Assembly (NCBI GenBank): GCA_030609865.1
Contig: JAUWSZ010000040.1
Coordinates: 1-9,853, forward strand
Length of the DNA stretch: 9,853 bases
Reading direction: 5' to 3'
DNA from: a bacterium
GTDB taxonomy: Bacteria; Desulfobacterota; DSWW01
How positions within the stretch are numbered: position 1 is the stretch's first letter; each line of letters opens with the position of its first letter. The notes beneath the pieces were generated by a model. That model searched no databases. It worked only from the letters and a program-made list of their open reading frames with translations, and was not told the DNA's origin. Below, one piece after another: positions 5,484 through 9,853 of this stretch. A program made the position numbers and the translations under genes.

Positions 5484-6236
5484 CTACATCAGCCCCAGCT
5501 TCATCGCGATGGAGAAGCCGAACTTCTCCAACGGCGACATCCGCCAGTGATCTCCCGCGTCAGGCAGCTTGTCGAGTGTCGCGAGCATGTCGGCCATGTA
5601 CTCGCCCATGTGGGAGACATAGTCCGGCTTGCTTCGGTTCGTGAAGTATGGGCCGGAGAAGAGCTGCATCAAAGAATCGAGGGAGATGATCCCGCCCTTC
5701 CGCTTCTCCTGGAAGCCCTCCCATCTGCGAAGATGTTCTTCCGACCGGAAGAAGAGCATCGTGCTTCAGGAGTAAGGGATGTTGAACATCCATCTTCCGA
5801 TCGGGACGGAGACATAGCCGATCAGCCCCTTCGGCTCCTCCAACTCGATTTTTCCGTCCTTCACCTCGACCCGTATGGGCTCACCGCAATCGAGGCACAC
5901 AGAATCGATTTGCACCGTCTTACCGGGAAAGAGCCAGCAGACCGCCAGCGATTCAAAAGCTCACTGGCCGAACCACTTCTGTTCCCCGTCGATCGTCAAG
6001 CGGTAATGGGTCGGGAGGTTGTTGAAGGGGGCAAAGGAAATGACGGTGTCGCCCTTCGGGTAGAGCCAACCCGCAAAACCGCGGATTGAAAAGAGCTTGT
6101 GGAGCGCTGCCCGGCCTTCCCTGGGCGACACGCCCAGCTCGGCCGCGATCTCGGTGTAGTGTGGCGCCTGCCCCGTGTCCATCATTCCTTTCATGATGAC
6201 ACTGTATGTCCTGTCCAACAGACTCGGTTCAGCCAT
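5484..6236 (-). CDS. MerB-like organomercurial lyase homologue with two selenocysteines (UGA at 5963-5961 and 5768-5766)
   Basis: Read through two in-frame TGAs, one frame gives a 250-residue protein from ATG 6236 (AGGAGGAGG 9 nt upstream) to TAG 5486-5484. Residues about 10-60 form a winged-helix like that of MerB. FAPFNNLPTHYRL (68-80) matches the MerB PF-x-PTPHRV strand. The first TGA (Sec92) aligns with catalytic Cys96, in U-A-F-E against C-A-L-D, so Glu95 replaces Asp99. Cys114 aligns with MerB Cys117. The second TGA (Sec157) aligns with catalytic Cys159, seen as U-S-T-M-L-F-F against C-C-H-V-H-F-F. The spacing between the two is 65 residues against 63. Homology continues through both TGAs, and each has a SECIS hairpin. 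MerB protonolyses carbon-mercury bonds in the cytoplasm; the substrate here is unknown. A 75-residue C-terminal tail extends beyond typical MerB. A pseudogene is the alternative but is unlikely. Confidence 0.88.
5736..5753 (-). promoter_or_regulatory. Bacterial SECIS element 2 (after Sec157 codon)
   Basis: After the UGA at 5768-5766, nt 13-30 form a perfect 7-bp stem, UUCUUCC (5753-5747) with GGAAGAA (5742-5736). It is capped by the tetraloop GGUC (5746-5743). Stem start, loop position (nt 20-23) and loop sequence agree with SECIS element 1 and with the E. coli fdhF element. The stem lies inside coding sequence, as bacterial SECIS elements do. Confidence 0.85.
5933..5949 (-). promoter_or_regulatory. 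Bacterial SECIS element 1 (after Sec92 codon)
   Basis: In the mRNA, after the UGA at 5963-5961, nt 12-28 form a 6-bp stem: GCUGGC (5949-5944) with GCUGGC (5938-5933), including two G-U wobbles. The apical loop is GGUCU (5943-5939). Three more pairs below an internal loop are possible. The E. coli fdhF SECIS has a GGUCU loop at almost the same distance (nt 19-23 there, 18-22 here). The loop G and U are the SelB-contacting bases in fdhF. Confidence 0.8.
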
Positions 6237-6288
6237 AGAGTTCTTCCTCCTCCTACTGAAATGGTAGAGTTTCCCCCTGTCAGCGTAT

Positions 6289-6299
6289 AGGTATCATAC
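6289..6299. promoter_or_regulatory. Short dyad upstream of the MerB-like operon
   Basis: GGTAT-C-ATACC is a perfect 5-bp-arm dyad 53-63 bp before the start codon. The flanking sequence (TATGAT, TATACG on the - strand) is promoter-like, but I cannot place a convincing -35/-10 pair. It may be an operator for the selenoprotein operon. The 6300-6434 stretch beyond it holds no gene I can support. Confidence 0.3.
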
Positions 6300-6434
6300 C
6301 AGATCAAGGACGAAGAATCGAGGGCATGCGACACTCTAAAGAGGAGATATCACCGGTTTTTTCTCCCTTGGCGTTGCCGAAGAGAAGCTGGGATTCAGCC
6401 AGCACCGTACCAAGGTGACGTCACGACTCAAAGG

Positions 6435-6920
6435 CTAGCTACCTGGCTTGTTTCGCTTGTGTTGTTCCCTTATCGCAGCGAGGGCATCGGAGAGGACGGG
6501 CAATACGAGCTTGTCTTTCTGCCTTCCAGTTGCCTCCTTGCTCTTGATGATTCTCTCCAGCGACAGGACGGGTACTTTCAACCTGCCCAAGGGAATGCGA
6601 AGGCAATACTTGATTTCCTCTTCGAACGTCTCAAGCCCATGCATGTGCATCACTATGTCAAACAGATTGACGGATTTGCCCTCAAACATCGGGGGATTCA
6701 TTCCTGCAGGGGGGACGTAAGAGCCTTGGACCTTCTTCAAGGCACTTTCAATGCCTGGATCCTTTAGATCCCTGAACCACAGATCCACGTCCTGCGTCAC
6801 GATGGGTGCGCCCTGCAGTGCCGCTGCAGAAAGCCCTACAATCATGAAGTCAACTTTCTGACGGACCAGTTCCCTGAGGAAGTCAGCCTCTTGATCGGTG
6901 AAAATCAAATCTTTGGCCAC
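6435..6920 (-). CDS. Nucleotidyltransferase-fold protein, probable toxin of an HTH/NTase pair
   Basis: This 161-residue protein starts at GTG 6920-6918, with GGAGGT (6935-6930) 9 nt before it. It carries the minimal nucleotidyltransferase core: the VGLSAAAL helix (Gly29, Ser31), DVD at Asp44/Asp46 as the metal pair, and a candidate third carboxylate Asp88 in NLFDIV. The C-terminal VLSLERIIKSKEATGR-QKD segment is typical of small NTases of the AbiEii/MNT-related group (DUF6036-like). It overlaps the end of the upstream HTH gene by 38 bp, a layout typical of toxin-antitoxin modules. Such toxins transfer nucleotides to RNA or protein targets. A housekeeping role cannot be excluded. Confidence 0.75.
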   Translation of the reverse strand: MAKDLIFTDQEADFLRELVRQKVDFMIVGLSAAALQGAPIVTQDVDLWFRDLKDPGIESALKKVQGSYVPPAGMNPPMFEGKSVNLFDIVMHMHGLETFEEEIKYCLRIPLGRLKVPVLSLERIIKSKEATGRQKDKLVLPVLSDALAAIREQHKRNKPGS

Positions 6921-7263
6921 GTGTCAATGACCTCCGGAGCCGTTCGATGGGTTTTTCCTGTAACAGGAGCAGGGTATGTCTTACGTTTTCCCGATCCGCT
7001 TGTTTGTGCTGGCTCAACACCCGTTCCAACTCTTCCAACAGCGACCTGAACCTGTCTGCCTCGAGGCTTGCTTCGTCCATAAAGGAAGATGGTTTTACGC
7101 CCAGCCGACCTGCAATGGCGATGATGGAGTTGGGCAGCACGGTGTCTTTGCGGGCCAGAGAATAGTACGCGTTCTTGCTGACGCCGGCCTCTTGCAAGAG
7201 TTGATTCAATGAGAGCCTCTTGTTCCGGCACAATCTCTTCAGTTTTTTGCTTGAGATTTTCAT
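6883..7263 (-). CDS. Xre-type HTH regulator, probable antitoxin/autoregulator
   Basis: This 126-residue protein starts at ATG 7263-7261. An open frame extends to 7305, but that extension would cover the operator and promoter, so the internal Met is chosen. Residues about 8-63 form an Xre/Cro helix-turn-helix (SLNQLLQEAGVSKNAYYSLAR with a following helix and GVKPSSFMDE). Residues 66-115 are strongly charged helix, probably a coiled-coil dimerisation or toxin-binding part. It lies at the head of a two-gene operon, with its 3' end overlapping the NTase start. The perfect palindrome just upstream is its likely binding site. Confidence 0.75.
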   Translation of the reverse strand: MKISSKKLKRLCRNKRLSLNQLLQEAGVSKNAYYSLARKDTVLPNSIIAIAGRLGVKPSSFMDEASLEADRFRSLLEELERVLSQHKQADRENVRHTLLLLQEKPIERLRRSLTRGQRFDFHRSRG

Positions 7264-7269
7264 ACCCGA

Positions 7270-7299
7270 ATAGTACCAAAATTTGGTACTACTTGTCAA
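7270..7299 (-). promoter_or_regulatory. Promoter of the HTH/NTase operon with overlapping operator, probably leaderless
   Basis: On the - strand a perfect TTGACA (7299-7294) is followed after 18 bp by TACTAT (7275-7270). A perfect inverted repeat with arm TAGTACCAAA and a one-base centre covers 7271-7291, filling the spacer and most of the -10 box, so a bound dimer would block RNA polymerase. The ATG begins 7 nt after the -10 box, where transcription should start. There is no room for a Shine-Dalgarno, which suggests leaderless translation. Confidence 0.75.
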
Positions 7300-7335
7300 G
7301 AACATGTCGCCGAAATCACGTCCGTATACGCTACC

Positions 7336-7379
7336 ACAAATATGTCTGACTTCGAGGATCCACCGTCCGACAAATATGT
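7336..7379. repeat. 10-bp direct repeat near the broken end of the GH3 stub
   Basis: ACAAATATGT occurs at 7336-7345 and 7370-7379. Related AACATGTC-like words lie at 7301-7308 and, inverted, around 7394-7401. Together they border the point where the GH3 reading frame loses homology. No transposase or terminal-repeat structure is visible, so their origin is unclear. Confidence 0.4.
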
Positions 7380-7400
7380 TTAGTTCTCAATAGACATGTT

Positions 7401-7505
7401 TCATTGGGCCTGAGCCACCTTTTCCTCCAGGGTCATCCGCCCCAGCAGGTCCCGCACTCGGTCTTCAACAGGCAGGCTGAGATCACGATAACTGACTTTC
7501 GACAT
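7401..7505 (-). pseudogene. N-terminal stub of a GH3 (beta-glucosidase family) glycoside hydrolase
   Basis: A 34-codon frame begins at ATG 7505-7503 with GGAG 5 nt upstream and reads MSKVSYRDLSLPVEDRVRDL followed by LGRMTLEEKVAQ, which is the start of glycoside hydrolase family 3 enzymes (usual length about 700-850 residues). It ends at TGA 7403-7401 after AQAQ, and the following sequence no longer matches. The rest of the gene is missing from the window. The stop is not a Sec codon: no SECIS-like hairpin follows, and a TAA comes six codons later. This is a deletion remnant. Confidence 0.7.
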
Positions 7506-7594
7506 CTTTCTCCTCATGATTGGAAGGAGCCTGAACCCGCGCGGTCCTTACCTGTCTGCTAGTCGCAATCGGTTCTTTACTGTCTAAGTCTATC

Positions 7595-7828
7595 TCGTCC
7601 TCGTCTTAGATCCTGTGCCACGCGCTTTCTCCACGCACATAGTTGAGACATTAGCAGCTAACAATTAGCTGTTAGGTATGGGCTCCCAGCGATTGCCCCC
7701 CCGACAGGATGCCCTCGAAGGTGGGGCGGTGGGCTAATACCTAAAAGCTAACGGCTAATTGCCAAGAGAGCCTCTGCCCTTTGATGCCGGACTACAATCT
7801 CCTTTCTTCGATTCGAGGACGAGGACGA
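7595..7828. repeat. Inverted pair of GACGAGGACGA words
   Basis: TCGTCCTCGTC (7595-7605) and its reverse complement GACGAGGACGA (7818-7828, inside a longer GAGGACGAGGACGACGACGAG run) sit about 210 bp apart in opposite orientation. They may be members of a dispersed intergenic repeat family of the host genome; this is an inference from the sequence style. Confidence 0.35.
7655..7761. repeat. Imperfect long inverted repeat with nested hairpin
   Basis: CAATTAGCTGTTAGGTAT (7662-7679) matches the reverse complement of 7737-7761, except for one substitution and a 7-base insertion; the loop is about 57 bp. Inside the left part, CAGCTAA-CAA-TTAGCTG (7655-7671) is a perfect 7-bp hairpin. No gene lies within. 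It could be a small non-autonomous element or a structured repeat. Confidence 0.45.
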
Positions 7829-7915
7829 CGACGAGCGATAATGGGGCAAATACCATAGCTAGATTACACAACTCAAATTGGAAAAAATCACGGACAGGAC
7901 TCTTGAGCCGCGGGA

Positions 7916-9289
7916 CTAACGGCGGCCCATCCTGCGGATCGCTGCGGGGGTGAACATGTCCAGGGGATACTTCTCCTTGAAGCTCCAGGGCAGGCCCTCG
8001 TTCGTCATGCCGAGGGCAACGTAGCGGCCATTCTGCAGGTCGTGGTGAACCTCCATGACCGGGCCGACCATGGGCCGGTCGTAGTAGTTGACCGTGTGGT
8101 CCTCGGAGACACGCCAGATCTCACCCCGGTTATCGTAGAGATCCGCCACCAGGATCGTCCAGGTGTCTTCGTCCATGAAGAAGGTTCGCCTGGAGTAGAT
8201 GTGCCTCGTTCTTTTCTTCAGCTTCGCCTCCACCATCCATACCCGGTGCAGTTCGTACCGCAGGAGCTCCGGGTTGGCGTGACCGGGCCGGATGATGTCC
8301 TTGATCTTGTAACGCGGGTTGTGGACCTTGTAGGAATTGTACGGGACAAACATCTCCTTCTTTCCGACCAGCGTCCACTCGTAACGATCCGGCGCACCGT
8401 TGTACATGTCCAGCATGTCGCTCGTCCGTTGGCCATCCGACGACACGGACGGCAAGTCGTAGGCCACGTTCGGCGCCCTGCGCACCCGCCGCTGCCCCGG
8501 GTTGTACGTCCACGCCTTCCGAGGCTCCTTGACCTGGTCCAGGGTCTCGTGGACGAGCAGAATCTGGCCTGCCATGCGGCCCGGATCGAGCACCTTCCCC
8601 AGGAAATAGATCAGCCGGTTGTTGATGGTCTCGGCGGTCGCGCCCTCCACCGAGTAGGGAAACAAGATCTTCTCTTCCACCGTCACATTCGTGTACGATC
8701 CCCCCGGCAAAGGTGCAACAACAGAGTAGACCCGATGGACCGTGTCGTTCCGGAATCGCGTCAGATGGTTCCAGACCACCTCCACCCCTTCCTTCGGAAT
8801 CGGGAAGGGGATCGACTCCCGGGCGTTTTGGAACCCATTTCCCCCCTCCACGAGTTCCGCCGTCGTAGCATTCCTGACGGCCCAGTCATAGATCCGCTGC
8901 GGGTACGAGGCACTCCGCCGGGTCGGGTACACATTCATCTTGAAGGTGTTCGGGTAGAGCTTGAATAACCCCCTCTGGCCGGGCGACAGTTTATCCGCAT
9001 ATTCCGCCATATCCGCTGCTGTGATCGTAAACAGGATCTTGTCAAGCGAAAACGGGTCGACATAATTCCCGCCCTCTTCGTAACCCTCGGGCAGTTCCTT
9101 GATGCCTCCCTGCCAGGGGGGGATGGTTCCGTGCTCGTTCCCCTTCGGGTCCGCCCCCAGGGGCGTAAGAGTGCCGTCCTTCAGCTTCTCCGCTTCCTCA
9201 GCCGAGACCTTGCCCTCGGCGTTCGTCACGGCCAGAAGCAAAGTCAGGATGCATCCACAAACAGAAGCCCCGCTGAACACTCTTTTCAT
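7916..9289 (-). CDS. DUF1329 family periplasmic/outer-membrane-associated protein
   Basis: This 457-residue protein starts at ATG 9289-9287, with GAGGAG close upstream. An N-terminal signal peptide is visible: basic MKR, a hydrophobic stretch around residues 11-21 (CGCILTLLLAV), and a probable cleavage site after TNA. The mature part matches DUF1329, about 450 residues and rich in aromatics. DPFSLDK-type N-terminal text, the RRAPNVAYD segment and the C-terminal MEVHHDLQNGRYVALGMTNE stretch are characteristic. DUF1329 proteins have a LolA/LppX-like lipid-binding fold and nearly always sit beside DUF1302 barrels; the actual cargo is not established. The DUF1302 gene ends 26 bp upstream, so the two form an operon. 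Hydrophobic-compound export or uptake is inferred. Confidence 0.85.
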   Translation of the reverse strand: MKRVFSGASVCGCILTLLLAVTNAEGKVSAEEAEKLKDGTLTPLGADPKGNEHGTIPPWQGGIKELPEGYEEGGNYVDPFSLDKILFTITAADMAEYADKLSPGQRGLFKLYPNTFKMNVYPTRRSASYPQRIYDWAVRNATTAELVEGGNGFQNARESIPFPIPKEGVEVVWNHLTRFRNDTVHRVYSVVAPLPGGSYTNVTVEEKILFPYSVEGATAETINNRLIYFLGKVLDPGRMAGQILLVHETLDQVKEPRKAWTYNPGQRRVRRAPNVAYDLPSVSSDGQRTSDMLDMYNGAPDRYEWTLVGKKEMFVPYNSYKVHNPRYKIKDIIRPGHANPELLRYELHRVWMVEAKLKKRTRHIYSRRTFFMDEDTWTILVADLYDNRGEIWRVSEDHTVNYYDRPMVGPVMEVHHDLQNGRYVALGMTNEGLPWSFKEKYPLDMFTPAAIRRMGRR

Positions 9290-9315
9290 CTTTTCTCTCC
9301 TCGTTTCTGTCGGCC

Positions 9316-9853
9316 CTAGAAGGTAACGTTCATGCTGAACGAGAGAAAGTCACGGTCGTGGCGTAGATTCTGCTTTCCGCCGCCGAAGTACATTGTGTAC
9401 GACAACGTTGCCGAAACCTTGTGAAGATAGATACCTCTCAGCATCAGGGTCATGATCTTGCTTCCCTCAAGGAAGTTACTGATCGGAGAGGGCGTAATTC
9501 CCTCCACGTCGTGTGACCACGCAAACACAGGTTCAAGCGTGATGGCGCCGATCACATTGTTGAAGGTCAGTACCGTCGCGATACGGTAACCCCACGAAAA
9601 GGGATCCGCAGAGTTCCCTTGCTCGGTGAGCGGCTGTATACCCGCCTCTGTGAAGAAGGGGTTTGCGCTCGTGCTGGTGCCCGGTGCTTCGTAGCGGAGC
9701 ACATCTTTGTCCTCCATCCCGAAGAACCAGGTGCCGCCGGCTTCGCAGAGCAACGCGATCGCGTCCGCGCCCAAGGTAGGCCCAAACAATTTGGTAAACG
9801 TTGCCTGGGCCTGAAGCATATCCTTGCGCTCAAACCCGGAGACATACTCGTTG
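9316..9853 (-). CDS. DUF1302 family outer-membrane beta-barrel protein, C-terminal part (5' end outside window)
   Basis: The frame is open from the window edge to TAG at 9318-9316, about 178 residues. The text SGFERKDMLQAQATFTKLFGP is characteristic of the C-terminal third of DUF1302 proteins (about 550-650 residues in full). It is followed by alternating amphipathic strands (GYRIATVLTFNNV, ITLEPVFAWSHDV, LSYTMYFGGGK) and ends in Phe (SFSMNVTF), the usual BAM recognition residue of outer-membrane barrels. It is the upstream partner of the DUF1329 gene. DUF1302/DUF1329 pairs are often near RND/MmpL-like exporters in Proteobacteria, which would lie beyond the window. This implies a Gram-negative cell envelope. 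Confidence 0.83.
   Translation of the reverse strand, partial: NEYVSGFERKDMLQAQATFTKLFGPTLGADAIALLCEAGGTWFFGMEDKDVLRYEAPGTSTSANPFFTEAGIQPLTEQGNSADPFSWGYRIATVLTFNNVIGAITLEPVFAWSHDVEGITPSPISNFLEGSKIMTLMLRGIYLHKVSATLSYTMYFGGGKQNLRHDRDFLSFSMNVTF

Larger units (their letters stand above)
7506..7915. other. Intergenic region without a supported gene
   Basis: About 410 bp between the GH3 stub and the DUF1329 gene. No frame here has both a ribosome binding site and recognisable protein sequence. It contains the inverted repeats listed separately, GACGAGGAC-rich repeat words, and on the - strand a TTTTTT run (rc of 7882-7887) about 30 bp after the DUF1329 stop, preceded by only a weak GGCTC/GAGTC pairing. 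That is at best a poor terminator. Confidence 0.5.

Noticed and set aside
4780..6089. Open frames on the + strand (4780-5550, 5547-6089)
   Set aside because: Antisense to the MetV-like paralogue 1 and the MerB-like gene; no motifs. The second only exists because the antisense of the two TGA codons is open.
5484..6236. Reading the MerB-like region as a pseudogene or as two separate small genes
   Set aside because: Frame and MerB similarity are unbroken, both interruptions are TGA at catalytic Cys positions, and each is followed by a SECIS-type hairpin. The second fragment would start inside a conserved strand without a ribosome binding site.
6326..6418. 30-codon frame starting MRHSKEEI on the + strand
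   Set aside because: No ribosome binding site at a proper distance and no recognisable family; may be chance.
7401..7403. TGA ending the GH3 stub as another selenocysteine codon
   Set aside because: GH3 enzymes have no Sec or Cys there, no hairpin with a GGUC loop follows, and a TAA occurs six codons later.
7759..7953. 64-residue + strand ORF
   Set aside because: Non-ATG start, no ribosome binding site, overlaps the end of DUF1329 and has no motif.
8042..8968. 308-residue open frame on the + strand
   Set aside because: Shadow of DUF1329; Arg/Val/His-rich text typical of an antisense frame in GC-rich DNA.

Overview
The window looks like chromosomal DNA of an anaerobic, selenocysteine-using, Gram-negative bacterium, most likely a Desulfobacterota (deltaproteobacterial) lineage. 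The reasons are a tungsten-type aldehyde ferredoxin oxidoreductase end, thiolase-fold/DUF35 pairs typical of anaerobic acyl-CoA metabolism, cysteine-rich MTHFR_C (MetV)-like proteins, an outer-membrane DUF1302/DUF1329 pair, and a gene that makes sense only if UGA is read as selenocysteine. This assignment is inferred from gene content only.

Layout. Positions 1-314 (+) hold the C-terminal end of an aldehyde:ferredoxin oxidoreductase. A 14-bp perfect palindrome and a good sigma70-type promoter follow. They precede a tight four-gene + strand operon (476-3774): DUF35 OB-fold protein, thiolase-fold protein, thiolase-fold protein, DUF35 OB-fold protein. Both thiolase-fold proteins have Gly where the nucleophilic Cys should be, and Tyr where the family usually has the His of its HDCF motif. 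They may therefore be aldolases or other repurposed C-C bond enzymes of an acyl-CoA pathway, each with a DUF35 partner. An AT-rich spacer with an 11-bp direct repeat separates this operon from a converging - strand operon.

The - strand operon (6236 to 3902) is the most remarkable part. Its first gene (5484-6236) is a homologue of organomercurial lyase MerB read through two in-frame TGA codons. The two TGAs fall at the positions of the two catalytic cysteines of MerB (Cys96 and Cys159 of the E. coli plasmid enzyme). Each is followed, 12 nt downstream, by a bacterial-type SECIS hairpin with GGUC in its apical loop. A conventional gene caller would split this into two short hypothetical ORFs and lose the middle. 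The gene is followed by two paralogous cysteine-rich MTHFR_C/MetV-like proteins (15 Cys each), probably co-transcribed. Together they may form a selenoprotein-based organometal or metal-carbon chemistry module; this function is inferred.

Upstream on the same strand is an overlapping HTH (Xre) / nucleotidyltransferase pair (6435-7263). It has toxin-antitoxin-like layout, a near-consensus promoter overlapped by a perfect 10-bp-arm operator, and a probable leaderless start. Positions 7264-7915 are mostly non-coding. They hold a decayed N-terminal stub of a GH3 glycoside hydrolase (7401-7505) and several short direct and inverted repeats. The right end (7916-9853, - strand) carries a DUF1329 periplasmic protein preceded by the C-terminal end of a DUF1302 outer-membrane beta-barrel protein.
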